Shown piece after piece: positions 8,795 to 16,132 of a stretch of DNA of 39,839 bases; positions within the stretch are counted from its first letter, which is position 1, and the number at the start of each line of letters is the position of its first letter. Below the pieces are notes generated by a model. That model saw nothing but the letters and a program-made list of their open reading frames with translations, did no database searches and was not told where the DNA came from. Origin of the DNA: an uncultured Lachnospiraceae bacterium (GTDB lineage Bacteria; Bacillota; Clostridia; Lachnospirales; Lachnospiraceae); assembly GCA_902761665.1 (NCBI GenBank), contig CACWLA010000014.1, positions 1-39,839 of the forward strand, written 5' to 3'. Position numbers and translations under genes: made by a program.

Positions 8795-9838
8795 TTACAC
8801 GTACTTCTTATCAAACAGCTCCCTCAGCTTCTTATTCTCTCTCAGCACGTTCAGCGTGATCTCGGCATGATCCTTCGCGTATCCGTTGCCGATGATCATC
8901 GTGATGTCCTTGCCCACACCCTCGGCGCCCAGCGCTGCGCGGGTAAAGCTTGTCGCCATGGAGAAGAAATAGACGATGCCGCCTTCGCGGACCGGCAGGA
9001 TGGCGCTCATTTCGCAGGCTTCCACGTTCACGCAGCAAATGGAAATATCGTATTCCTTACCGTCATTGGCCGCGAGCGCCTCATTCAGGACGGCAACCGG
9101 CTCGGTCGCGGAGGCCACGATGACCTTGTTGTAGACACCGAGTTCCATGAGGGCAGGGACCTGTTTCGGATTGCGGACCACGCCGACGACGTTCCCCTTC
9201 GGGCCGACCTTTTTCATGGCTTCGTAGCCGCAGAGGACGCCGGATTTGCCGTTCGCGCCGAGGATCAGCACGCTGTCGCCTTCTTTCGGGAGGCGTCTCG
9301 CCTGGGCAGGCGCGCCGGCAACATCGAGCGCAGCGAGGGCAAGGGCTTCGGACATGTCGTCCGGGAGTTTCGCGTACAGACCGCTTTCGAAGAGTACGGC
9401 CTGGCCGACGATGTCCACGCGGTCGATCTCCTTGTGGATGGCCAGGATCCTGTCGATCTTCAGTGGGGTCAGGGACAGGGAGACAAGCGATGCGATGCGG
9501 TCGCCGACCCTGAGGTCGCGGTCTTTCAGGTCATCGCCGATGTAGGCGACTCTGCCGATGAACATGCCGCCCGAACCGGTCACGGGATTCTGCTGCTTGC
9601 CGCGCTCGCCCACGATCGAGAGGATCATCTCCCCGATCTTCTTCTCGTCGCCGCCGCAGGCCTCTTCGATCTGCGTAAACGACGCTGAGTCGATGTTGAG
9701 CGAGGTCACGTCGCAGATGATCTCGTTGCTGTAATGCTTCGACATGTCGTTGTCGATTTTCCACGCCGCCTGCGTGAGCACGCCCTTCGGCTCGATCACG
9801 CGGTGCGCCCCGTACTTATCACCCTTTAACTGTTCCAT
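8795..9838 (-). CDS. kdd: L-erythro-3,5-diaminohexanoate dehydrogenase
   Basis: Kdd oxidises 3,5-diaminohexanoate with NAD(P) to 3-keto-5-aminohexanoate, the step after KamDE. The 347-residue protein starts MEQLKGDKYGAHRVIEPKG, which is typical of the family. It contains the nucleotide-binding turn LILGANGKSGVLCGY near residues 191-205, followed by a Rossmann fold. The start is supported by AAGGAGAT a few bases upstream. The gene lies between kce and kamA, separated from each by a spacer of about 220-260 bp that contains a copy of the palindromic repeat. Such long spacers are unusual in an otherwise tightly packed operon and look like insertions. Confidence 0.95.
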   Translation of the reverse strand: MEQLKGDKYGAHRVIEPKGVLTQAAWKIDNDMSKHYSNEIICDVTSLNIDSASFTQIEEACGGDEKKIGEMILSIVGERGKQQNPVTGSGGMFIGRVAYIGDDLKDRDLRVGDRIASLVSLSLTPLKIDRILAIHKEIDRVDIVGQAVLFESGLYAKLPDDMSEALALAALDVAGAPAQARRLPKEGDSVLILGANGKSGVLCGYEAMKKVGPKGNVVGVVRNPKQVPALMELGVYNKVIVASATEPVAVLNEALAANDGKEYDISICCVNVEACEMSAILPVREGGIVYFFSMATSFTRAALGAEGVGKDITMIIGNGYAKDHAEITLNVLRENKKLRELFDKKYV

Positions 9839-9949
9839 TCTTTATCTCCTTCAAAACAAATCTACTTTTCTTATCCTGCGAGTGCGGTGGCGCGCCGTCC
9901 GGCGTGAGCCGCCGGCGCTGCACGGCCGTGGTTTTTTCCGGCTGTCCCC

Positions 9950-10031
9950 GCCGAGCAGAGCAGACAAAGCTTTCGAAGAACATATGAACGAAGTGAATCG
10001 TTCTGAGAAAGCTTTCGTCTGTCTGCGAGGC
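9950..10031. repeat. Palindromic dispersed repeat, copy 2
   Basis: This is the second copy of the 82-bp element at 8658-8739. The arms CAGACAAAGCTTTC and GAAAGCTTTCGTCTG pair with a single bulged base, and AGAAC/GTTCT extends the stem inward. It fills most of the spacer between kdd and kce, which also has no gene. In the operon transcript it would form a stable internal hairpin that could affect mRNA stability or relative expression. Confidence 0.87.
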
Positions 10032-10055
10032 ATAGTGCCCGGCTGCGAGGTGAAT

Positions 10056-10874
10056 CTATTTCAGTCCCAATATCCGTCTCGCTTCCGCCGGTGAGGCGAT
10101 CTCACGGCCGAGCTCGCGCGAAAGCCGCACGACCTTGTCTACCAGTTCTCCGTTGCTTTTTGCGGGCACGCCGCGGGAGAGGTACAGATTGTCCTCAAAA
10201 CCCACGCGGACGTTCCCGCCCATCACGATCCCGGCCGCCGCCATCGTAAAGGCATGCCGCCCGATCCCGGTCACGGTCCAGGTGCTCCCCGCGGGGATCT
10301 GCCGCACCATCCAGTCCAGATTTCCGACCGTCGCCGGCGTGCAGCCGGGCACGCCCAGCACGAAATTGAACTGCATCGGCGCGCCGGGCACCTCACCTTT
10401 CCTCGCCATGTTCAGGATGGTATCCAGATGCCCCATTTCGAAGCACTCGTACTCCGGCTTGATGTGATTTTCCATCATCCGCCGGCCGAAGATCCGCATC
10501 ATCGGCATGGTATTGTCGAAGATCTCATCGCCGAAGTTGCAGGTACCGCAGTCAAGCGTCGCCATCTCCGGGAAGAGTTCGGTCGGCTGCAGGCGCTCTT
10601 CGGCGCTCATACCGACGGCCCCGCCCGTAGACGGGATGAGGATCACGTCCGGGATGACAGCCTTGACCGCATCGATGCATTCGCGGAAGCGTTCACGGTC
10701 CTGCGTGGGCGTGCCGTCATCCCTGCGGACGTGCAGGTGCACGATGGCTGCGCCGGCGTCATAGGCACTCTTTGCCTCGCGGACGATCTCTTCGACCGTA
10801 TAAGGGACGGCGGGATTCTGCGCCTTGGTCACTTCCGCGCCGCAGATGGCCGCCGTAATGATCAGTTTTTCCAT
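10056..10874 (-). CDS. kce: 3-keto-5-aminohexanoate cleavage enzyme
   Basis: Kce is a zinc-dependent enzyme of the BKACE (DUF849) family. It condenses 3-keto-5-aminohexanoate with acetyl-CoA and cleaves it to acetoacetate and L-3-aminobutyryl-CoA. The expected residues are visible: Glu14 in CGAEVTK, and the zinc ligands His46 and His48 in IVHLHVR. A glutamate near 227 in GFEDNLYL corresponds to the third ligand. The protein is 272 residues, the usual family size. The start is supported by AGGAGAAT, 12 bases after the kal stop. Many BKACE members act on other beta-keto acids, but the flanking kal, kdd and kam genes make Kce specific here. Confidence 0.96.
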   Translation of the reverse strand: MEKLIITAAICGAEVTKAQNPAVPYTVEEIVREAKSAYDAGAAIVHLHVRRDDGTPTQDRERFRECIDAVKAVIPDVILIPSTGGAVGMSAEERLQPTELFPEMATLDCGTCNFGDEIFDNTMPMMRIFGRRMMENHIKPEYECFEMGHLDTILNMARKGEVPGAPMQFNFVLGVPGCTPATVGNLDWMVRQIPAGSTWTVTGIGRHAFTMAAAGIVMGGNVRVGFEDNLYLSRGVPAKSNGELVDKVVRLSRELGREIASPAEARRILGLK

Positions 10875-10886
10875 GATATTCTCCTG

Positions 10887-11273
10887 TCAGTGAGGAATTC
10901 TCTGCTTGTCCTTCGGCACCACGCAGGTCCCGCTCGCGCGGCAGACCACGATCGGTTCCGCGAGCACGTCGCAGGCAGATTCATTGATGTCCGGGCGCGG
11001 CACGATCACCTTGCGCGCCTCGAATTTCATTTTGCGGGAGGTATTGCCGATCTTTACGATCTCACCTTCCGCTTCGATGTAGTCGCCGGCAAAGACCGGT
11101 GCCAGGAATTCCACGCTGTCGTAGGCGCAGAACAGGCCTTCGTCGCCGTCACTCCTGATCAGCAGTTCGGTCGCCACGTCGCCGAACAGATGCAGCATGT
11201 GCGCACCGTCCACGAGGTTCCCGCCGTAATGTGCGTCTTCCGCTCCCATGCGGACCCGGATCAAAGATTTCAT
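10887..11273 (-). CDS. kal: 3-aminobutyryl-CoA ammonia-lyase
   Basis: Kal removes ammonia from L-3-aminobutyryl-CoA to give crotonyl-CoA, which then enters the butyrate branch. The protein is 128 residues with a single hot-dog fold, as expected. The start [23 protein letters not shown] is characteristic and contains the conserved acidic and histidine residues of the family. It is the first gene of the operon. Its ribosome binding site GGAGGG (11279-11284) lies directly behind the U-tract of the leader terminator, so transcription of this gene should depend on the state of the lysine riboswitch. Later enzymes of the crotonyl-CoA to butyrate route are not in the window. Confidence 0.95.
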   Translation of the reverse strand: MKSLIRVRMGAEDAHYGGNLVDGAHMLHLFGDVATELLIRSDGDEGLFCAYDSVEFLAPVFAGDYIEAEGEIVKIGNTSRKMKFEARKVIVPRPDINESACDVLAEPIVVCRASGTCVVPKDKQRIPH

Positions 11274-11291
11274 GTTTTCCCTCCAAAAATT

Positions 11292-11324
11292 AAGCGCTAT
11301 CGAGATCTTTTCTCAATAGCGCTT
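11292..11324 (-). terminator. Leader terminator of the lysine fermentation operon
   Basis: On the minus strand the arms AAGCGCTAT and ATAGCGCTT, with inner GAGA/TCTC pairing, form a strong hairpin followed by TTAATTTTT. It ends about 18 bases before the kal start codon. Its 5' arm contains CTATTGA (11313-11319), which can instead pair as the 3' strand of riboswitch helix P1, so the two structures exclude each other. Confidence 0.88.
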
Positions 11325-11480
11325 CATGCACGGCATGACAGCAGCCGGCGCTGGGCTCGGACTGCCAGGAAAGCGGGCAGGCACTCCGTTTCCCTTCGGC
11401 GAAGCGACCCTTCATCTTTCTCCGGAACTGCCTGTTCCCGCAGGAAAAAGACTACCCTTCGCTTCGCGCCTCTATTTGAT
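11313..11480 (-). promoter_or_regulatory. Lysine riboswitch (L box) upstream of kal
   Basis: Read on the minus strand, the leader carries the conserved blocks of the lysine aptamer in order. They are ATAGAGGCGCGAAG at the P1/P2 junction, GGTAGTC, GGAGAAAGATGAAGGGTCGC, CGCCGAAG and CCTGGCAGTCCG. A last hairpin, TCATG-CCGTG-CATGA, serves as P5. Helix P2b pairs CTTTTTCC with GGAGAAAG. The apical loops L2 (CAGGCA, 11429-11434) and L3 (TGCCTG, 11378-11383) are fully complementary, as needed for the known kissing interaction. P1 pairs TCAAATAG (from 11479) with CTATTGA (11313-11319) with one bulge. That 3' strand is part of the terminator's 5' arm, so lysine binding should prevent termination and switch the operon on. 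The aptamer call is strong; the ON direction is inferred from geometry. Confidence 0.93.
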
Positions 11481-11525
11481 GTTATTTTCACGTAAAAAAG
11501 AACCGTCACGCGTTTTTCTGTTCAT

Positions 11526-11554
11526 AGAATAATAAAAATGCTGCAAAATTGCAA
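11526..11554 (-). promoter_or_regulatory. Probable promoter of the lysine fermentation operon
   Basis: On the minus strand TTGCAA (11549-11554) and TATTCT (11526-11531) are separated by 17 bases. Each box matches the consensus at four of six positions. Transcription would begin near 11519, about 40 bases before the riboswitch P1 strand. The location just after the XRE gene and before the aptamer is right for this operon. Confidence 0.6.
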
Positions 11555-11580
11555 GCGTTTTTCGAAAGAACGCGTGGTTT

Positions 11581-12255
11581 TTACGCATCTTTTCCCCGTG
11601 CGCACACGCAGCCGGCGGCGCCGAGAAGAACAAAGAGGATATTTGGCCAGAAACGGTGCGCGACCGTGTACACAAGGCTGAAAATGCCCTTTCCCAGCAC
11701 GCCGTATCTCGGTCCCGCAAGCGGCGTTCCCGTGGCCGAAAGAACCGTAAGCAGCGCTGCCGCCGCAAAGAGCCCCGTAATCAGGACCGTTCCGACCATG
11801 ATCCTCCGGTTTTGCCGGAAAAGGCGTTCTTCCGGCGGAACATAGAGAAGAACGACGCCGGCCGTGCTCCAGCCAAGAAGAAAAACGGCGGGGCAAAGCA
11901 GGACCGTTTTCCAGAAGCAGTATACCAGGATCCGCTTAAAATCATCGGCAGCAGGAATCCACTCCATGCTTGCAGACGCTAGGATCAGGATCAGGACTAT
12001 CAGGATCAGCGCACCGATCCACAGTGTCCAGGCATGCCGCTTTTGCTCATCTTTCCCGTCTCCGTAAAGAATGGCCTCACTGTCGACCTCCAGTGCTTTG
12101 GCGAGCGCCTCGATCATCGCCAGGTCCGGCGACGATTTTCCTGTCTCATAATTGGAAATGGTCTGCCTCGTGGTAAATACCTTTTCCGCCAGTTCCTCCT
12201 GGCTGATCTGTTTCTCCTGACGGATGTTTCTGAGATGTTGACCTATCGTGTTCAT
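11581..12255 (-). CDS. XRE-family regulator with C-terminal membrane domain
   Basis: The first 62 or so residues are a Cro/C1-type helix-turn-helix domain, with the recognition region TTRQTISNYETGKSSPDLAMIE in the standard place. After a short charged linker (GDGKDEQKRH), the remaining 150 residues form about four membrane segments with no recognisable enzyme domain. Proteins of this layout are common in Bacillota and are thought to couple a membrane signal to DNA binding, but the signal and targets are unknown. The 224-residue gene sits alone between the riboswitch-controlled operon and the kamBC-amrS operon, all on the same strand. Regulation of either is possible but not shown. The start is preceded by GGGAGG in the leader. 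Confidence 0.82.
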   Translation of the reverse strand: MNTIGQHLRNIRQEKQISQEELAEKVFTTRQTISNYETGKSSPDLAMIEALAKALEVDSEAILYGDGKDEQKRHAWTLWIGALILIVLILILASASMEWIPAADDFKRILVYCFWKTVLLCPAVFLLGWSTAGVVLLYVPPEERLFRQNRRIMVGTVLITGLFAAAALLTVLSATGTPLAGPRYGVLGKGIFSLVYTVAHRFWPNILFVLLGAAGCVCARGKDA

Positions 12256-12351
12256 GTTTTCTGCCTCCCTTCGACGGCAGAATAGTCCGAAAAGCTGCCG
12301 ACAGCAAGCAAAGCAGGGCTTTGCCCGCGCAAATGCTGTGATATGTCCCCC

Positions 12352-13200
12352 TCAGCAGTTGCCCGGGTAAACATAGTCCAGTTTTTCGCGGGCGATCTCA
12401 GACAGGCGGTAAATCTTCCGGACCTCTGTCGCCTTCCGGTCGGTCATGTGAAAGCGCGGGAAAAAGCGGGAAATGTGCAGCGGAACGCGTTCCCCGTCCG
12501 GTTCCCTCAGCGTACTTATCCACGCGGAAAGCTCGCGCATCTCGTCCTCGCTGTCATTTTCTCCGGGGACGATCAGGGTCGTCAGTTCCACGTGCGCGGT
12601 CCTGACGGCTTCCTCGATAAAAGCCATGGTCATCGCGCGGTCCCCGCCCAGGACCTCGCGGTAATAGCGGTCGGTAAAGCCCTTCAGGTCGATGTTCATC
12701 GCATCGACATACGGGGCGATCTCGCGGAGAACGGAAAGTTCGGCGGTCCCGTTCGTGACCAGGACGTTCTTCAGGCCGTATTCCCGGGCAAGACGCGCCG
12801 TATCCCGCACGAATTCGTATCCGACTAACGGCTCGTTGTAGGTAAAAGCGAGGCCTATATTGCCGCGGCTCTTTGTCCGCAGAGCGATCTCCACCAGTTC
12901 TTCCGGGCTGAAGGTCTCCGCGGTTTCGGCATATCTCTTTGCCTCCTTCGACCAGGAAATGTCGTAGTTCTGGCAGAAAGGGCAGCGCAGATTGCAGCCG
13001 AAACTCCCCGCGGAGAGGATCAGGCTCCCCGGGCAAAAGCGCGCGAGCGGCTTCTTTTCGACCGGATCCAGGGCGAGGCCAGTGATCCGCCCGTAGTTAT
13101 AAGCCACCACCCGTCCGTTCCGGGCGGTCCTTGCGCCGCAGAAGCCAAGCTGCCCTTCCTCTAATCTGCAGTGTCTGAAACAGACTTCACATACCGCCAT
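12352..13200 (-). CDS. amrS: AmmeMemoRadiSam system radical SAM enzyme
   Basis: The 282-residue protein is a radical-SAM enzyme of the AmrS group. The 4Fe-4S-binding motif is CNLRCPFC with cysteines 69, 73 and 76. A further cysteine set at the N-terminus (C4, C7, C11, C21) is typical of this group and may bind another cluster or metal. It resembles pyruvate-formate-lyase-activating enzymes, but the substrate of AmrS is not known. It ends the operon kamB-kamC-MEMO/AMMECR1-amrS and starts 26 bases after its partner gene. Cotranscription with factors for a radical B12 enzyme suggests a maintenance or modification role, which remains an inference. Confidence 0.9.
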   Translation of the reverse strand: MAVCEVCFRHCRLEEGQLGFCGARTARNGRVVAYNYGRITGLALDPVEKKPLARFCPGSLILSAGSFGCNLRCPFCQNYDISWSKEAKRYAETAETFSPEELVEIALRTKSRGNIGLAFTYNEPLVGYEFVRDTARLAREYGLKNVLVTNGTAELSVLREIAPYVDAMNIDLKGFTDRYYREVLGGDRAMTMAFIEEAVRTAHVELTTLIVPGENDSEDEMRELSAWISTLREPDGERVPLHISRFFPRFHMTDRKATEVRKIYRLSEIAREKLDYVYPGNC

Positions 13201-13226
13201 CGGATCCCCTTCCTGCCCTAAGCGTC

Positions 13227-14609
13227 TCAGTAATGCCGCACGACCTCAAAACGTTCCAGGCTGCAGTCTTCATCTTCCCGGATGCCGGCCTTCTTCTTCG
13301 CGATCCGGATCTGTTCTTCCACGGTATCCACGCCGTCAAGGTCCGGAAGGAGAAGCCCCCGCTTCCGGCCGCGCGAAACGATCACGCCGTAGCGCTTTGC
13401 GTCCAGCTTATCCGGCGAATCGACCGGTTCGGCGTCGCCCAGGACGTCCACGCTGATCTCCAGGTATTTCAGTTCATCCGGGGTGATCGGGGAAAATCGT
13501 GGGTCGCGCGACGAAGCGCTGACCGCGTTCTGAATGATCTCCTGACCGAGGCAGTCCTCCGCCGCGGAAATCGTCCCAATGCAGCCGCGCAGCTGCCCGT
13601 TCTTGTGGATGGAAACGAAGGCGCCCGCGCGCCGCGCGCGCAGTTCCGCCGGCAGATCCGCAGGCAGGGGAAGGACGCGCCGGTCCTTCACCCAGCTTTC
13701 CACGGAAGCCCGCGCAAGCTTCACGAAAGCGTCGCTTTTCTCTGCCTTCTCCCGCAGTTCCTTTTCGACCCGCGTCTCATACGCCTGCAGGAAATGCCGC
13801 CCCTCATCCTGCCCTTCCGGATAGAAACTGCAGATACCGTAGCCGACGCCGGTCACGTCCTGGTGCGAAAATGCCTCCGCCTTCACGCGGACGCCGTCGA
13901 AGGCACCCGCCATGATCACGAAGGAGCGATGGCCGCACTCCGCAGCCTTGTCACAGAAGGTCTCGTCAAAATCAAACAGTTCTCCGAAGGCAGCCCGGCT
14001 GCAGACGTCCATGATCCGTTGGTCATACGCCGGTCCCTCCGGTGCAAAGCCGTAAGGTCCGTAAGGCTGCAGCTTGTGGGACAGGTCGCCGCTCGCAACG
14101 AACACGGCGCGCCTGCCGGTATCCTCCGCGGCGCGGGCGATCAGCTGTCCCAGCCGGTAGTGGTCGCTCAGGGGAAGCCCCGAAAGGCCGATCCGGACGA
14201 TCCTTCCCCCGAGGTATTTCCGGCGGATGAACCACAGCGGGACCATGGTCCCGTGATCCAGCTCCGCATCCCTTTCCCCGAGCGTCCCGGCCGGAAAGCC
14301 CGCCGCATCGGCAAGCACACAGATGCGGTCCCGGAGCAGAGTATCGTAATCCTCCTCAAAACGGACTCTTCCCGCACCGAAGCGCCGGAAGGATCCCTTT
14401 GCCCCCTTTCCGGGAGAAATGTGAAAATAATCCCCATACATCACGCTGTGCGGGCTGGTGATGATGATCGTCTCGGGTGTGAGCGCCGCAATCTCCTCCG
14501 CAGCGCGTTCGTAAGCGTTTATCGTTTCGCGGATCGTCTCCTCTTCGCCCTTTCCGATCTCAGGGATGATCAGGGGCGGATGAGGGACCATGAATCCGGC
14601 CAAAATCAT
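13227..14609 (-). CDS. AmmeMemoRadiSam protein B-A fusion (MEMO domain plus AMMECR1 domain)
   Basis: The start is placed at the ATG at 14607-14609 because AAAGGAGG precedes it closely and MILAGFMVPHPPLIIPEIG is the typical MEMO beginning. The open frame extends 51 codons further upstream with unlikely Arg/Gly-rich sequence. Residues 1-265 form the MEMO domain, related to class III extradiol dioxygenases, with the metal-site histidines of MVPHPPL and TSPHSVMYGDYF. Residues 285-460 form the AMMECR1 domain, with its hallmark LRGCIGTI at 340-347. The two occur as separate proteins or as fusions in other bacteria. The function is unknown, although the pair co-occurs with AmrS, encoded next. It is read 71 bases after kamC. 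Confidence 0.92.
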   Translation of the reverse strand: MILAGFMVPHPPLIIPEIGKGEEETIRETINAYERAAEEIAALTPETIIITSPHSVMYGDYFHISPGKGAKGSFRRFGAGRVRFEEDYDTLLRDRICVLADAAGFPAGTLGERDAELDHGTMVPLWFIRRKYLGGRIVRIGLSGLPLSDHYRLGQLIARAAEDTGRRAVFVASGDLSHKLQPYGPYGFAPEGPAYDQRIMDVCSRAAFGELFDFDETFCDKAAECGHRSFVIMAGAFDGVRVKAEAFSHQDVTGVGYGICSFYPEGQDEGRHFLQAYETRVEKELREKAEKSDAFVKLARASVESWVKDRRVLPLPADLPAELRARRAGAFVSIHKNGQLRGCIGTISAAEDCLGQEIIQNAVSASSRDPRFSPITPDELKYLEISVDVLGDAEPVDSPDKLDAKRYGVIVSRGRKRGLLLPDLDGVDTVEEQIRIAKKKAGIREDEDCSLERFEVVRHY

Positions 14610-14680
14610 TTTCACTGCCTCCTTTCCGTTCTGCGGAATATCAAACCGCTCAACAGACCGTCTCTGCCGGACTGCGGTTT

Positions 14681-16132
14681 TCAGCGGACCTTCTCTGCCT
14701 CTTGCAGGATCTCTTCCGGAAGGCCGAGCAGCCGGCTGATTCGGACCGCGTCCCGCGGACATTTCGTCCCCGGCTCGACCTCCATCAGCCCGTAATCCAT
14801 GGCCTGTTCGATAAGCCGGAGCCGGTCCGTTCCCGTGCCGGAGACCGCACCTTCCGGCAGTTCCTCCAGTTTTTTCAGCCCCTTTACCTGATAGTGCCGC
14901 ACCGCGAGCGCCGCCGTATTGTCGTAATGCGTCGTCAGCAGGGTCACAGCGCTTTGTTTCGACAGGAAAGAGACTGCTGCCCGGGCGATCGCTTCGCCCT
15001 CCTCGGTATTGGTCCCGCGGGCAAATTCATCCATCGCAATGAAGGAAAGGCCGTCTCCCAGCCTCGATACCGCCTCATTGAAGCGCAGGATCTCGCCGCC
15101 GAAACTGGACAAGCCGCGCTCCGCACTCGAGAAGTCGCGGTTGATGAGTTCGATGTTTTCAAACAGCGGCACCGCAGCCTTGCGGCAGAACACGTAGCAG
15201 CCGCTGAGAGCGAGAAGCGTGTTCAGGACGACCGTCTTCAGGGCAATGCTCTTGCCGCCCATGTTGGCGCCGGTGATCACGGTCACGCCGCGGGAAAGCT
15301 CCGCGCTGATGGGGACAAAGGCTCTGCCGCGCGCTTTCAGCGCTTCTGCGACCTGCGGATGCACCGCATCCTCCAGGACCAGGCTCTCTCCGCCGATGAC
15401 CGGCCTGCTGCAGCCAAATCGCCGTGCAAGCAGTACCTTGGCGATCGCGGCATCCAGGCGGCCGACGGCTTCGGCATCGGCTTCCAGCGCCGCGAGGTGC
15501 GGTCTCAGCGCCTCGCTCATGTCCCGGTAGATCTCACTTAGGGCATCTTCTTCCTTCCGTACCGCTTCCTGCCTTGCTTCCAGCAGTGCCGGGCGGCCGG
15601 CTTCCGCCTCCGCGCGCAGACGCAGCTCGATCACCCTCTTTTCGCTGCGCGCCTCCTGCAGCGCAGGCGTGCGGGCGTCCTCAACATAAAAACTGACGCG
15701 GCTGCTGTTCTCCGGATGCAGGATGCGGATCGCAGGATCCGGTGAAATGAATCCCGCGCCGTGCAGCCGCTCATGTCCCGGCAGCACCTCCGCCCTGCGG
15801 ATGCAGTCCCGAAGGCGCAGGCAGAAAGCCGTCAGTTCATACAGTTCTGCTTCGGTAAGGCTCCGCTCCCGGCAGGCGGCCAGCGTTCCGCGGACCTCCT
15901 TAAGACCCGAGAGCGCCTGCTGCAGGAGAAAGACCGCAGCCTCATCATCCGCCAGTGCCTCCAGCAGGACGGCCACGTTGTCGAACTCCTGCTCCAGCGC
16001 TTCCCGCCTGTCCGGACCGTAAAAGCCCTCTTCCTTCAGCCTTGCGGCGCCGTAGGGAGAAGCCGGCTGCAGCCAGCTACGCACCGTATTGTATCCAAGC
16101 TCTTCTTTCTGTTCAAATGTCAGCCGGATCAT
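14681..16132 (-). CDS. kamC: MutS-related ATPase KamC, probable lysine 5,6-aminomutase reactivation factor
   Basis: The 483-residue protein has the ATPase end of MutS but none of its mismatch-recognition domain. Walker A is TGANMGGKS ending near residue 295, Walker B is FIAMDEFARGTN near 364-375, and the switch histidine is in TTHYD near 402. The N-terminal half is helical and charged, like the MutS lever region. MutS-like proteins of this type are encoded with lysine 5,6-aminomutase in other lysine fermenters and are called KamC. They are proposed to reactivate the damaged B12 enzyme with KamB, which fits the gene order here. The start overlaps the kamB end by 20 bases, so the products are probably made together. 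A role in DNA repair is unlikely. Confidence 0.87.
   Translation of the reverse strand: MIRLTFEQKEELGYNTVRSWLQPASPYGAARLKEEGFYGPDRREALEQEFDNVAVLLEALADDEAAVFLLQQALSGLKEVRGTLAACRERSLTEAELYELTAFCLRLRDCIRRAEVLPGHERLHGAGFISPDPAIRILHPENSSRVSFYVEDARTPALQEARSEKRVIELRLRAEAEAGRPALLEARQEAVRKEEDALSEIYRDMSEALRPHLAALEADAEAVGRLDAAIAKVLLARRFGCSRPVIGGESLVLEDAVHPQVAEALKARGRAFVPISAELSRGVTVITGANMGGKSIALKTVVLNTLLALSGCYVFCRKAAVPLFENIELINRDFSSAERGLSSFGGEILRFNEAVSRLGDGLSFIAMDEFARGTNTEEGEAIARAAVSFLSKQSAVTLLTTHYDNTAALAVRHYQVKGLKKLEELPEGAVSGTGTDRLRLIEQAMDYGLMEVEPGTKCPRDAVRISRLLGLPEEILQEAEKVR

Noticed and set aside
12300-12335. GGGC-TTT-GCCC hairpin after amrS as a terminator
   Set aside because: The stem is only four base pairs and no T-run follows on the minus strand.
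13233-14795. Plus-strand open frame of 520 codons opposite the MEMO-AMMECR1 gene
   Set aside because: Shadow frame; the minus frame has LRGCIGTI and the MEMO histidine motifs.
14681-16132. MutS-like protein as a DNA mismatch repair enzyme
   Set aside because: It lacks the mismatch-binding domain and is encoded with kamB and other accessory genes, so KamC is the better call.
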